From positions 1-64,000 of the forward strand of contig NZ_BMFP01000002.1 of assembly GCF_014638845.1 (NCBI RefSeq): a DNA stretch of 64,000 bases, given 5' to 3'. The notes beneath the pieces are model-generated. The model was not told the origin of the DNA, searched no databases, and saw only the letters and a program-made list of their open reading frames with translations. This stretch comes from Pontibacter amylolyticus (GTDB lineage Bacteria > Bacteroidota > Bacteroidia > Cytophagales > Hymenobacteraceae). A program made the translations under genes and the position numbers. Shown piece after piece: positions 34,728 through 43,263 of this stretch; the stretch's first letter is position 1; each line of letters starts with the position of its first letter.

Positions 34728-35033
34728 ATGGGATTGCGTGATTTTTTCAAGAAAGGGGAAAAGGAGCCCGTTAAGGCTCCAAACCCAACCAACCGCCAGC
34801 CAGGCGACAGCACATTTTTTAACCAGCAGTCGCCGCAGCAACCGGGGGCACAGCCCGTTACGGGCCAGGACACTTACACTGTAAAGAGCGGTGACTCGCT
34901 CTCTAAAATCGCCAAGCACTACTACGGCGACGCCAATGCCTGGAAAAAGATTTACGAGGCCAACAAAGCTACCATCGGCAGCAACCCTGACCTGATCAAG
35001 CCAGGCCAGCAGTTTGTCATTCCGAAGCAGTAG
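34728..35033 (+). CDS. LysM-domain protein
   Basis: A 101-residue protein with a disordered, Pro/Gln-rich N-terminus (1-48) and one LysM module (TYTVKSGDSLSKIAKHYYGDANAWKKIYEANKATIG...PGQQFVIP), which binds peptidoglycan glycan. The N-terminal MGLRDFFKKGEKEP shows no signal peptide, resembling cytoplasmic LysM proteins such as E. coli YgaU/Kbp, whose LysM layout (TVKSGDTLWKIA...P..I) is similar. Ends at a very strong hairpin. Confidence 0.88.
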   Translation: MGLRDFFKKGEKEPVKAPNPTNRQPGDSTFFNQQSPQQPGAQPVTGQDTYTVKSGDSLSKIAKHYYGDANAWKKIYEANKATIGSNPDLIKPGQQFVIPKQ

Positions 35034-35047
35034 GTTTGCTTAGAAGT

Positions 35048-35089
35048 AAACAGCGAGAGCCGGCTAGTGATAGCCGGCTCTCGCTGTTT
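35048..35089. terminator. Perfect 19-bp hairpin between convergent genes
   Basis: AACAGCGAGAGCCGGCTA and its exact complement flank a GTGA loop. There is only an AAA/TTT end, so termination is assumed from strength and position. Confidence 0.7.
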
Positions 35090-35113
35090 AAGAGGTATAC
35101 GGAAGGGAATGTC

Positions 35114-36384
35114 TTAAAAGCCCCCGCCACCAAATTGCCAGTTACCGCTATTGGGCATATTGCTTTCCCGCTCGGCTGTAAAGGTGCTCCGTTTCATGCG
35201 GATGGGCAGCGTCATCATCACATCCACAGGTTTTCCGTTTCGGGTGCCGGGCTGCCAATCAGGCATTTTGTTCAGCATCCGCAACACGGCTTCGTCCAGG
35301 GCCGGGTGCAGGCTCTTGATGATGGAGGGGTTCTTCACTTTGCCCTGTGCGTCCACTGTGTAGGTAGCCACCACCACGCCCTGCAGGTTGAGGTTGGCCA
35401 GGTGATCTGGCAACTGCAGGTAAGTGTTGAGGTGGCTCTGCAGCCCCTTCTTAAACACCGGCAGCACAAGGGGCACACCAACCTCCAGCGTATCGGCGGT
35501 GCCATCTTCAAATGATTGTATGACCTTATAGTAGTGACTGGTGCTGGCTTTGATCTTTTTATCCAGCTCCACCTTCTCCACCTGGCAGTTAAACAGATCC
35601 GCCGCGACAGGGTAGTCTTTTTCATAGAAGGCCGGGTCCGGATACCACCATCCCGGACTGTTTGCATGTTCTTTCTCCGGCTCCGGCTCTACCGCCAGTC
35701 TGTTGCCGAAGTAATATCGCTCTTTCACTTTGCCATTGGCGTACACAACACCACCTTTTGGAAGCCCCTCATCACTAAAGAACTGTCGCACAATCGGTTC
35801 GCCACCCTCGGGCCCGTAGGTCCATTCGCCTGCCTGGTAGCCATCCCGGTAGTCCCCCGTCTTCACCATGCGTGCCCCGTTCTCGTCCAGCGTAATGGCG
35901 GTATAGGTGCCGTTGCCGTCCTGTACCGTCTGCTCACCCTCGTGGTTCCAGAAGCTCAGCAACCGCTTGGTGGAGCCATCATACTCTTTTACCATCAGCG
36001 GTCTCCCGTCCGGCCACCAGAATTCCCAGGTTCCCGTCAGCTTCATGCCGTCGTACTTTCCTTTGCAGTCAAGTTGTCCGTTGGGGTAGTAAAAGGTCCA
36101 CGTCGCCCACTTCTGCCCGTTCTGGTAATGGCCTTTGGCCTTCACAGTACCGTCGGCATAATAGGTTACCGCATAGTTGAAGGCAGGCTGCTTAAATTGC
36201 TTATGTTCCGGAGCGAGTCCGGGAAGTAGGCCAGGCGCCTGTACACGGCTGCCTCCGGCTTGGTCACCTGCCACTTGGCATTGTAAGGGATAACAACGGG
36301 TTTGTAGTTAGCATGCTCGCTCTGTTGCGCAAAAGAGGGACTGGCAAAGAAACTGGCAACAAGGAAAAGTAAAAATTGCTTCAT
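35114..36384 (-). pseudogene. Frameshifted exported protein with MORN-like repeats and TonB C-terminal domain
   Basis: Two overlapping frames make one protein. The first (36384 down to about 36166) has a signal peptide MKQFLLFLVASFFASPSFAQ and runs to AVYRRLAYFPDSLR before drifting into nonsense. The second (to 35114) becomes sensible at EHKQFKQPAFNYAVTYYADG. A single-base insertion or deletion near 36190-36215 would join them into about 420 residues. The body holds MORN/YwqK-like repeats (YYADGTVKAKGHYQNGQ, YYPNGQLDCKGKYDG) and then a TonB C-terminal domain (VVVATYTVDAQGKVKNPSIIKSLHPALDEAVLRML...WQPGTRNGKPV). It could be a real decay event or a sequencing error; the downstream frame has no other damage. 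Such proteins are common in Bacteroidota and their role is unknown. Confidence 0.75.
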
Positions 36385-36408
36385 AGAAAGAGGTAATCGT
36401 GTCTTTAA

Positions 36409-36450
36409 AGAAAAAAGCCCCCCAAACCATGACAGTCCGGTGGGCCTTCT
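36409..36450 (-). terminator. Probable terminator after ndk
   Basis: On the minus strand, a GGCCCACC-type arm and a GGTTTGGGGGGC-type arm form an imperfect stem followed by six Ts. Position fits ndk, which ends 25 bp upstream. Confidence 0.5.
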
Positions 36451-36476
36451 TCAATCAATAAGTACTCTTTAATAGC

Positions 36477-36896
36477 TTAGAAACGCTCGTCAGCAGCGAA
36501 GAAGAAGTCGCCTTCGATCTGTGCGTTCTCGTCAGAGTCAGAGCCGTGCACGGCGTTGGCCTCGATAGACTTGGCGTATACCTTACGGATCGTGCCTTCC
36601 TCAGCCTGCGCCGGGTTGGTAGCGCCGATCAGCTTACGGAAATCCTCTACTGCGTTGTCTTTCTCCAGGATCATGGCCACGATCGGGCCAGATGACATGT
36701 ACTTCACCAGGTCGCCGTAGAAAGGACGCTCCTTGTGTACCTCGTAAAATTTACCGGCACGCTCCTCAGTCAGTCTTGTCTTCTTCATCGCCACGATGCG
36801 GAAGCCGCCTTCCTCGATCATTTTAGTAATGCCACCGATGTTGTTGTCTGCAACCGCATCCGGCTTAATCATGGTAAATGTGATGTTTCCAGCCAT
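36477..36896 (-). CDS. ndk: Nucleoside diphosphate kinase
   Basis: Balances nucleoside triphosphates by phosphate transfer through a phospho-histidine. The 139-residue protein reads [50 protein letters not shown] and the active-site [12 protein letters not shown] (His near 116). Length normal. Monocistronic, with a perfect -7 element close upstream. Confidence 0.97.
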   Translation of the reverse strand: MAGNITFTMIKPDAVADNNIGGITKMIEEGGFRIVAMKKTRLTEERAGKFYEVHKERPFYGDLVKYMSSGPIVAMILEKDNAVEDFRKLIGATNPAQAEEGTIRKVYAKSIEANAVHGSDSDENAQIEGDFFFAADERF

Positions 36897-36936
36897 GTCT
36901 ATTCTGTTAATGTGTGTATGTTTCTTTTTGAAGGTG

Positions 36937-36944
36937 CAAAATTA
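36937..36944 (-). promoter_or_regulatory. -7 element for ndk
   Basis: TAATTTTG on the minus strand matches TAnnTTTG, 40 bp upstream of the start codon. A TTG is 12 bp further up, shorter than ideal. Confidence 0.45.
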
Positions 36945-37155
36945 GCGCATTTAGCTCAATTATAGCAGCACTTGGCCCCTACTTTCTGCAAATATTTATG
37001 CTGGGGCGCAACCGGCTATACCTACAGAGAGGCCTCATGCATGCACGCAGAACGCCCTGAAGCGTCTTAAAACGCTATTTTATTGCATTAGAAGTTATTT
37101 CTTCAGAAATTCGCGCCTTATATCCCTATTAATCAGCGGATTTATAACAAGCTTT

Positions 37156-38172
37156 ATGCATGACATTAATGCTCTCAAAGAGCTCCTGAGAGAACCTAAA
37201 GAGGTGATGATCACCACACACCACAAACCTGACGCCGATGCGTTGGGTTCGTCACTGGGTCTGGCCGGCTACCTCAAAAAGCTCGGTCACCGGGTTACGG
37301 TTATCACCCCTTCCGACTACCCGAGCTTTCTTACCTGGATGGAGGGCAATGATGACGTGCTCGTTTACTCCGAGAAAAACGACGCCCTGGTGCAGCGCAT
37401 CATCGCAGAGTCGCAGGTGATTTTCTGCCTCGACTTCTCCAACCTGTCGCGCATCCACGAAATGGGTGAGTATATCCGCAACGCCAAAGGCACCAAAGTG
37501 CTGATAGACCACCACCTGCAGCCAGAGGATTTCGCTGACCTGGATTTTTCTAACCCACAGGCCGCCGCTACCGCCGAGCTGGTATACGACCTGATCAAGG
37601 CGCTGGGCGATGGCGACAAGATCGACACAGGTATAGGCGAGTGCCTCTATGCCGGAATCATGACCGATACCGGTTCTTTCCGCCACCCGAGTACCTCCAA
37701 AAACGTGCACCTGATCATCGCTGACCTGCTGCACATTGGGGTGAATACCTCTAACATCCACCGCCTCATCTACGACAGCTCCACGGAACTGCGTTTGCGC
37801 TTTCTGGGTTATGCCCTCAAAGACAAACTGGTCGTGCTACCCGAGTACAGAACAGCATATATTTCCATTACGGCGGAGGAGCTGAAAGCTTATGATTCCA
37901 AAACCGGCGATACCGAAGGCCTCGTGAACTTTGCGCTCTCTATCGAGGGCATTGTTTTTGCAGCCGTGATCATCGACCGTGTGCAGGCCGTCAAAATGTC
38001 TTTCCGCTCAGTGGGCAATTTTTCAGTAAACGAGTTTGCCCGCGCCAACTTTAACGGTGGCGGACACAAAAACGCAGCCGGCGGCATGTCGCTCGACAAC
38101 CTCGAGAACACTGTGGCCAAATTCGAAAGCCTGCTCCCACAGTACCAAGAGCAGCTGCAGGCTTCTTGTTAA
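37156..38172 (+). CDS. DHH-family phosphoesterase (NrnA-like oligoribonuclease/pAp phosphatase)
   Basis: Cleaves short oligoribonucleotides and 3'-phosphoadenosine 5'-phosphate, or related cyclic-dinucleotide breakdown products such as pApA. The 338-residue protein carries THHKPDADALGSSLGL (metal site), FCLDFSNLSRI, the DHH motif (VLIDHHLQP near 117), and GIMTDTGSFRHPSTSKN, and ends with the DHHA1 part including NFNGGGHKNAAGG. This is the layout of Bacillus NrnA. It is 30 bp upstream of an FKBP gene and probably co-transcribed with it. Confidence 0.93.
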   Translation: MHDINALKELLREPKEVMITTHHKPDADALGSSLGLAGYLKKLGHRVTVITPSDYPSFLTWMEGNDDVLVYSEKNDALVQRIIAESQVIFCLDFSNLSRIHEMGEYIRNAKGTKVLIDHHLQPEDFADLDFSNPQAAATAELVYDLIKALGDGDKIDTGIGECLYAGIMTDTGSFRHPSTSKNVHLIIADLLHIGVNTSNIHRLIYDSSTELRLRFLGYALKDKLVVLPEYRTAYISITAEELKAYDSKTGDTEGLVNFALSIEGIVFAAVIIDRVQAVKMSFRSVGNFSVNEFARANFNGGGHKNAAGGMSLDNLENTVAKFESLLPQYQEQLQASC

Positions 38173-38202
38173 GTAACAAACACTTTATCCAACCTATAAC
38201 CG

Positions 38203-39165
38203 ATGCTATTTAAATCAAAGTTCTTACTGCCGGTGCTTGCCGGTGCCATGTTGCTGCAGTCTTGTGGCGATAAAAACAAAAGCGACGAGTTTCATACTAC
38301 GGCTGACGGCCTGGCTTATAAAATATATGAGCAGAAAGACGGTGAGTATGTGAACCGTGGCGAGATCGCCGCCAACGACACCTCTGGTGCCCGTCTCGGC
38401 CAGGTGATCACCATGCACATGTCGTACCGCACGGCCAACGACTCTGTGCTGTTCGATTCACGCCAGCAGGGCCAGCCGGTGATGCTTCCGGTAATGGAGC
38501 CAACCTTCAAAGGCAGCCTGGAAAACGCCCTGACCATGATGCGCGCTGGTGACAGCGGTGTGTTCAAAATCAGCGTGGACTCGCTTTTCGCCAACACATT
38601 CAACCAGCCGATGCCTCCGTTTGTGAAGCCAGGCACACACTTTACATTCTTCCTGAAAGCTGAAAAGATCCAGTCTGAGCAGGAAGCGGTAGCCGATCAG
38701 CAGAAGATGTTCGAAGAGCAGATGCTGGCCCAGCAGGAGCGCGCCAAAGAGCAGATCAAAGTTGACGATGCTAAAATTCAGGAGTACATCAAAGAGAAAG
38801 GCCTGAAAAACGTGCAGAAAACCGACGCTGGTGTGTACTACGTAATTACAGAACAAGGTAAAGGCCCGAAAGCCAAAGCCGGCGACAACGTATCGGTGCA
38901 CTACAAGCTGTCTTTCCTGGACGGCAAAGAGCTGGAGTCTTCTTACGACAACCCAATGAGCGGCGGTCAGCCGTTTACGTTCCCGCTTGGCCAGGGCCAG
39001 GTGATCCAGGGCTGGGATGACGGCATTGCGCAGCTGAACAAAGGCAGCAAGGCGATCCTGCTTATACCTTCTCCGCTGGCGTACGGCGAGCAGGCGCGTG
39101 GCGAGCAGATGCCGGCCAACTCGATCCTGCGTTTCGACGTGGAGCTTGTGGACATCAAAAACTAA
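38203..39165 (+). CDS. FKBP-type peptidyl-prolyl isomerase lipoprotein, two domains
   Basis: Extracytoplasmic prolyl isomerase and chaperone. The 320-residue product has a lipoprotein signal (LPVLAGAMLLQSCGDK, lipobox LQSC) and two FKBP-like domains: a diverged N-terminal one (about 50-155, GQVITMHMSYRTANDSVLFDSR...) and a canonical C-terminal one (about 215-320, AGDNVSVHYKLSFLDGKELESSYD...GQVIQGWDDGIAQLNKGSKAILLIPSPLAYG). They are joined by a charged helix (EQMLAQQERAKEQIKVDDAKIQEYIKEKG). The N-terminal domain lacks the usual active-site aromatic set, so it may only bind substrate. Next to another FKBP gene 28 bp on. Confidence 0.93.
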   Translation: MLFKSKFLLPVLAGAMLLQSCGDKNKSDEFHTTADGLAYKIYEQKDGEYVNRGEIAANDTSGARLGQVITMHMSYRTANDSVLFDSRQQGQPVMLPVMEPTFKGSLENALTMMRAGDSGVFKISVDSLFANTFNQPMPPFVKPGTHFTFFLKAEKIQSEQEAVADQQKMFEEQMLAQQERAKEQIKVDDAKIQEYIKEKGLKNVQKTDAGVYYVITEQGKGPKAKAGDNVSVHYKLSFLDGKELESSYDNPMSGGQPFTFPLGQGQVIQGWDDGIAQLNKGSKAILLIPSPLAYGEQARGEQMPANSILRFDVELVDIKN

Positions 39166-39193
39166 TCACTGAGTACCCTTTAACCCGAATACC

Positions 39194-39733
39194 ATGCAGC
39201 TGACACATCCAAAGCAGAAACTGAGTACCTGGTTTGCAAAGGCTCTCTTCTTGTTCGTTATAATGGTCTCTTTCGCATCCTGCAAAGAAGATACTCCGAG
39301 TTATTATATAACGCCTGAGCAGATCGAAGCTCAGAAGAAGTTAGACGAGGAGACGATCAGAAAGTACTTCAGAGCGAACAATGTAGACACGACCAAGGTG
39401 GTGCGCCTCAACAGCGGCATTTATATCCTGACCAAAAAAGCAGGTGAAGGTGATGTGATCAAGGCCGGGCAGTACGCGGAGGTGAATTACATCGGCCGGA
39501 ACGTGAGCAACGACGTGTTTGACAGTTCTTTCAGAACCGGCAAGACGTTTTCGGTGCTGGTAGGCGCGGGTCAGGTGATCAAGGGTTGGGACGAAGGTCT
39601 GCAGCACATGCGCAAAGGCGAGGAAGCGAACCTGTATATCCCATCTTACATGGGTTATGGCATGTACGGCAGCAACAGCATTCCACCAAACTCTGTGCTG
39701 ATCTTCGAAATAGACGTACTGAACGTACGCTAA
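39194..39733 (+). CDS. FKBP-type peptidyl-prolyl isomerase lipoprotein, GldI-like
   Basis: Second FKBP protein (179 residues). Leader FLFVIMVSFASCKEDT has a lipobox (FASC); a short helical linker is followed by one FKBP domain (YAEVNYIGRNVSNDVFDSSFRTG...GQVIKGWDEGLQHMRKGEEANLYIPSYMGYGMYGSNSIPPNSVLIFEIDVLNV). It resembles GldI, the FKBP lipoprotein required for gliding in some Flavobacteriia, but GldI assignment needs a synteny check. It is the last gene of a three-gene run with the DHH gene and the first FKBP. Confidence 0.9.
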   Translation: MQLTHPKQKLSTWFAKALFLFVIMVSFASCKEDTPSYYITPEQIEAQKKLDEETIRKYFRANNVDTTKVVRLNSGIYILTKKAGEGDVIKAGQYAEVNYIGRNVSNDVFDSSFRTGKTFSVLVGAGQVIKGWDEGLQHMRKGEEANLYIPSYMGYGMYGSNSIPPNSVLIFEIDVLNVR

Positions 39734-39746
39734 CAACTATTTTGAC

Positions 39747-39790
39747 ATAAACAGAAAAGGCGATGCAGATGCATCGCCTTTTCTGTTTAT
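39747..39790. terminator. Bidirectional terminator between FKBP and recO
   Basis: A perfect 21-bp stem (ATAAACAGAAAAGGCGATGC... and its complement) with a very short loop. It touches the recO stop codon, so the two convergent genes share it. Confidence 0.85.
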
Positions 39791-40500
39791 CAGCTCAGCA
39801 CTTCCGATAGGATGGCCAGCGACTTGATTTCGCCCAGCCGCTCCACGTGGAGCTGGTAATAGCGGATCAGGATAGAGAGCATTTCGCGGCGCACCTTGCC
39901 ATTGGGTATAACCGCCTGCGCAGGCGTGCGCAACAACTGGTCGAAAAGCTGCTCGTACGCCTGCAAGGCCAAAACCGGCGGCGCATCGGTCAGCGACTGC
40001 GCATTGGGCGAGAAGGCCACTTGCTCTACGATCTCCGTTCCGCTACTTGGTCCGAAACCCAGGTGGTGACTCAGGTGCAGCAAAAAGACCAGGTGGAAAT
40101 TCTCAAAATGGTCCTGCAGCTCGTCGAACTCGATGATGGCGTTGAACAGAAAATGAAAGAGCGTCGGGTTTTCCTCCTCCTCTTTAATAGTGCGCGACAC
40201 CATCTCGGACAGAAAAAGCAAAATGCTGCTCTTGCGGATGTCGAAAGGTATGGTAGCGTATGGGTAGGCACTCTTGTACTCTGAAATGCGGGTGATACCG
40301 CCCCTTTGTGAGGTATAGACCACCATATCGAGCAGCGTGAAAGGCTGGAACAAGGCAATGCGGGAGCCCGGGCCTTTTTTGCGCACGCTGTTCACGATGT
40401 ACGACTGCACGCCCAGTTGCTCGGTGTATACCTTGGCGATGATCGACGACTCGCGAAACTTGATGTAGTTGAGTACGATGCCTCTTGTCTTGACTAACAT
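39790..40500 (-). CDS. recO: DNA repair protein RecO
   Basis: Promotes RecA loading on gapped DNA in the RecFOR pathway. The 236-residue protein starts KTRGIVLNYIKFRESSIIAKVYTEQLGVQSYIVNSVRKKG, the OB-fold N-terminal domain of RecO, and has the helical C-terminal part (LLHLSHHLGFGP). The zinc-finger cysteines of some RecO proteins are absent, as in most Bacteroidota. It sits 84 bp downstream of tdk on the same strand. Confidence 0.93.
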   Translation of the reverse strand: MLVKTRGIVLNYIKFRESSIIAKVYTEQLGVQSYIVNSVRKKGPGSRIALFQPFTLLDMVVYTSQRGGITRISEYKSAYPYATIPFDIRKSSILLFLSEMVSRTIKEEEENPTLFHFLFNAIIEFDELQDHFENFHLVFLLHLSHHLGFGPSSGTEIVEQVAFSPNAQSLTDAPPVLALQAYEQLFDQLLRTPAQAVIPNGKVRREMLSILIRYYQLHVERLGEIKSLAILSEVLS

Positions 40501-40583
40501 TTACTCTCCAGTACGGCTATTTAAGTGATACAGGTTTGGCATGCTTCGCGGCCGGCAGAAAAGACCAGGTATAGCACCCGCTT

Positions 40584-41177
40584 TTACCTCTTCTGCTTCA
40601 TCCCTTCCTGAAAGCAGTGGCGGCAGCGGGCTTCGTAGGATTCGGTCTCGCCCAGCAGCACCTGTTGCTCAGAGGGGGAGTTCCTGAAAGAGTATGTCGC
40701 GATATCGCCGCACTGCACGCAAATAGCATGCACCTTGGTCACATACTCGGCCACCGCCATCAGCGCCGGCATCGGCCCGAAAGGCTTGCCCAGGTAATCC
40801 ATATCCAGGCCGGCGGCAATCACGCGCACGCCGCTGTTGGCCAGCTTTACGCATACCTCGGCCAAACCGTCGTCGAAGAACTGCGCCTCGTCTATACCTA
40901 CCACATCGCAGCTGCCGCCCAGCAACAGCATATCCTGTGCAAAATCTATCGGCGTAGAACGTATGGCATTGGCGTTGTGCGACACCACATCCTCTTCGTG
41001 ATAGCGCTTGTCGATGGTCGGCTTAAAGATCTCCACCTTCTGCTTGGCGATCTTGGCCCTGTTCAGTCGCCGGATCAGCTCTTCGGTCTTCCCCGAAAAC
41101 ATCGATCCGCAGATCACCTCTATCCACCCTCTTCTGATTGCGTGGTTATCGTTCCCAACGCGCGGTTCTATAAACAT
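40584..41177 (-). CDS. tdk: Thymidine kinase
   Basis: Phosphorylates thymidine for salvage. The 197-residue protein has the P-loop [14 protein letters not shown] near residue 24, the Walker B-like [14 protein letters not shown], the lasso loop, and the paired zinc cysteines CVQCGD and CRHC near the end. Length matches type II thymidine kinases. It starts next to a tandem-repeat spacer and is followed by recO. Confidence 0.96.
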   Translation of the reverse strand: MFIEPRVGNDNHAIRRGWIEVICGSMFSGKTEELIRRLNRAKIAKQKVEIFKPTIDKRYHEEDVVSHNANAIRSTPIDFAQDMLLLGGSCDVVGIDEAQFFDDGLAEVCVKLANSGVRVIAAGLDMDYLGKPFGPMPALMAVAEYVTKVHAICVQCGDIATYSFRNSPSEQQVLLGETESYEARCRHCFQEGMKQKR

Positions 41178-41212
41178 CTACTATTTCGTAATGGCTGATT
41201 TGTTGATTGACT

Positions 41213-41257
41213 GAATTGTTGATGGTTGAATTGTTGATGGTTGAATTGTTGATGGTT
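41213..41257. repeat. Tandem 15-bp repeat, three perfect copies
   Basis: GAATTGTTGATGGTT occurs three times in a row, then decays into AATTGTTAATTGTTGAC. One further perfect unit lies at 61253-61267, immediately after phoU, and a similar inverted unit at 23983-23998. Confidence 0.85.
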
Positions 41258-41314
41258 AATTGTTAATTGTTGACAATTCTGGTAGAGTTTACGGCACGTT
41301 TATCGATGCCAATT

Positions 41315-41334
41315 GGACAGGCCGCGACCTGACC
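41315..41334. repeat. GGTCGCGACC palindromic repeat, copy 5 (diverged)
   Basis: GGACAGGCCGCGACCTGACC differs at two positions from the perfect palindrome. It lies between the tandem repeat and the pyrimidine tract (41395-41465), the same order as in other spacers. Confidence 0.65.
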
Positions 41335-41394
41335 CTGCAAAGCAACGTCAATGCTACGTAGCACTACGGCGTAACCTTGGAATGCCGTTACATA

Positions 41395-41465
41395 TCAACT
41401 TTCTACTTTACAACCTTTGTACCTTTCAAACTTCCCAAACTCCCTACCTTTCTAACTTCCTAACT
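41395..41465. repeat. Pyrimidine-rich CTAACTTT tract
   Basis: Near-repeats of the pattern AACTTTCT, CTTTCAAACTTCC, CTAACTTCCTAACT. It reaches the 3' end of the ferredoxin gene. Confidence 0.55.
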
Positions 41466-41783
41466 GCTATACTTCATGTGCGGGAGCATGGTCTGCCGGG
41501 GCACGCAACCTTTGGCATCTCCGCTTACTAATGTACACTGGCAGGTTAGTCTTTCGTTAGACTGCAGGCGGCCTCTGCCACGGTAGCGTTCTTCGCTGTC
41601 GGTGAGCGGCCCGAAGTGCTCCAACCCCTCCTGCACCACAATGCGGCAGGTGGTGCAGCGGCCTTTGGCGCCGCAGGCGTGCATCCAATCAATGCCGTCG
41701 GCCTGCAGGGCCTGCAGCAGCGTTTGGCCGGGTGCCACCTCCACCTGCCGATTGAACAGGTTCTGCACCGTTAACTTTGGCAT
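41460..41783 (-). CDS. 2Fe-2S ferredoxin
   Basis: Small electron carrier (107 residues). The plant-type [2Fe-2S] motif is clear: CGAKGRCTTCR (C-x5-C-x2-C) and a fourth Cys in LTCQC. The domain starts LTVQNLFNRQVEVAPGQTLLQALQADGIDW. The frame is open upstream to 41873, but that extension lies in the start of the divergent gene and is unlike ferredoxins, so I take 41783. No redox partner is adjacent. Confidence 0.88.
   Translation of the reverse strand: MPKLTVQNLFNRQVEVAPGQTLLQALQADGIDWMHACGAKGRCTTCRIVVQEGLEHFGPLTDSEERYRGRGRLQSNERLTCQCTLVSGDAKGCVPRQTMLPHMKYSS
41752..41779 (+). promoter_or_regulatory. Promoter of the Ala/Pro-linker protein gene
   Basis: TTG (41752-41754), 17-bp gap, TAACTTTG (41772-41779), a perfect TAnnTTTG. 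Initiation near 41786 would give a 33-nt leader. It lies inside the 5' end of the ferredoxin gene on the other strand. Confidence 0.6.
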
Positions 41784-41818
41784 ATTATTTATTAACTTTA
41801 CGAAAGAAAGGTATACCA

Positions 41819-42958
41819 ATGGAAGACAAATATAATCAATTAAGGCTTGAACGTTACAGCAAAGAACTGGCAAATGTGCTTTGCGACCGGCACTTTGCTG
41901 CGCATGACACCATTAACGGACCCCAACTAATTGGCTTTACGCCCATTAAACAGGTCAATTTGTTTGTGATCAAGGAGCTCCTGCTCAGGTGGCACCACGA
42001 GATGGCCAACCTGCGCAGTCCGTATTTTGACTATGAGCATGAGGAGGTGAAAGAAGCGCTGCTCAACTTTATGAACGTGCTCTCGCGCAAGATCCTGATC
42101 AAGCGCGATGCGTTTGAGCCCCTGCTTCAGAAAGCGATCCTCGACACGTTCCTGCTTAAACTATCCCCGGCAACCATGTTCGAAGAGAAGTTCCTGCGCA
42201 TCCAGGAGGACATCACCCTGTCCAAACTGCAGGAAAACCTCAAGTACATTGACCTGGACAAGTCCCTGTTTGCAGGTTTTGTGGGTACGCTCTCCCCTTC
42301 TAACCGCGACCGCGACTACATCCTGAGCCGCTTCAGGCTATACCTGAACGCAAACCGTGACAGCGTTGCGCCACTGGCGGAGGTACTGCAAGCGTTTAAC
42401 AGCCTGTTGCCGATTACGGAAGAAGAGATCATGCAGCAACAGATCTCGCCTTTGGCCGCGTACGCCGCCTCTGTTGCCAAGCCTACGCCAGCCGCCCCAA
42501 TCGAAGAGAAAGATGTGGTAGCGCCCATCCACATGGCGCAGCGCGAGGCTTCTATACCTGTAGCAGCGCCCGCTCCAGCACCAGCAGTGGCAGCAGCGCC
42601 CCGGCCTGCCGCCATGGCCGACAACAACCTAAACGAGCGCTTCAAAGCGGAACGGCCTACCATGAACGAGAGGTTCAGCAAACCGGCCACTGCTTCTCTT
42701 GGCGACTCGTTGGGCAATGGCAAGATAGAGTCGCTCAAAAACTCCATCTCGATCAACCAGCGCTTCAGCTTCATCAACGAGCTGTTTGATGGCGACAACA
42801 TGACCTACTACAACACGATTCAGCAGCTGGACCAGTTCAGGAGCCCGGACGAGGCAACGCACTTTATCACCAACGACCTGGCCCGCAGGTACGACTGGAG
42901 CAAAAAGCAGGACAGCGTGAACAAGCTGCTCCGTCTGATCGAGCGCAAGTTCGCCTAG
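41819..42958 (+). CDS. Conserved protein of unknown function with Ala/Pro linker
   Basis: A 379-residue soluble protein I cannot assign. It has a helical N-terminal domain (1-220) with phrases such as RYSKELANVLCDRHFAAHDTINGPQLI and LLLRWHHEMANLRSPYFDYEHEEVKEALLNFMNVLSRKILI, an Ala/Pro-rich flexible linker (about 225-270), and a C-terminal helical domain (NSISINQRFSFINELFDGDNMTYYNTIQQLDQFRSPDEATHFITNDLARRYDW). The layout recalls a scaffold or regulatory protein found across Bacteroidota. The start at 41819 avoids overlap with the divergent ferredoxin gene. Confidence 0.8.
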   Translation: MEDKYNQLRLERYSKELANVLCDRHFAAHDTINGPQLIGFTPIKQVNLFVIKELLLRWHHEMANLRSPYFDYEHEEVKEALLNFMNVLSRKILIKRDAFEPLLQKAILDTFLLKLSPATMFEEKFLRIQEDITLSKLQENLKYIDLDKSLFAGFVGTLSPSNRDRDYILSRFRLYLNANRDSVAPLAEVLQAFNSLLPITEEEIMQQQISPLAAYAASVAKPTPAAPIEEKDVVAPIHMAQREASIPVAAPAPAPAVAAAPRPAAMADNNLNERFKAERPTMNERFSKPATASLGDSLGNGKIESLKNSISINQRFSFINELFDGDNMTYYNTIQQLDQFRSPDEATHFITNDLARRYDWSKKQDSVNKLLRLIERKFA

Positions 42959-42981
42959 GCGCAGGCCATACGCATCACATA

Positions 42982-43015
42982 AAAGACCTCTCCTTCGGGA
43001 GCAGGTCTTTTTTTA
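42982..43015 (+). terminator. Intrinsic terminator
   Basis: Stem AAAGACCTCTCC paired with GGAGCAGGTCTTT (one bulge), TTCG loop, then seven Ts. Confidence 0.88.
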
Positions 43016-43263
43016 TGCCTATCCGCTTTAGCCTCAATCCGCTACCCCACCCCATTTTTTACCAAAGCAAAATAATTCAATCCAGGTATACCTCAGGCGT
43101 TGCAAATACGGATTCGAAGCATTATTTATGCATTTTCTTTGGGGGCTGGAGCAGAGGCCACCGTGTTTTTATGTATCTGTTCGGAAATAAAACAGTATAC
43201 TTTATGCAACACCCAAAGAATAACCGCTCGTACTAACAATTCAAAATAACCTTATTATCAGCC
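43016..43263. other. Spacer upstream of the acidic-protein gene
   Basis: AT-rich spacer with one AGGTATAC. A weak TACTTTAT near 43197 may be the promoter. No gene supported. Confidence 0.35.

Noticed and set aside
41213..41257. Possible CRISPR array
   Set aside because: The units are directly adjacent with no spacers and there are no cas genes.
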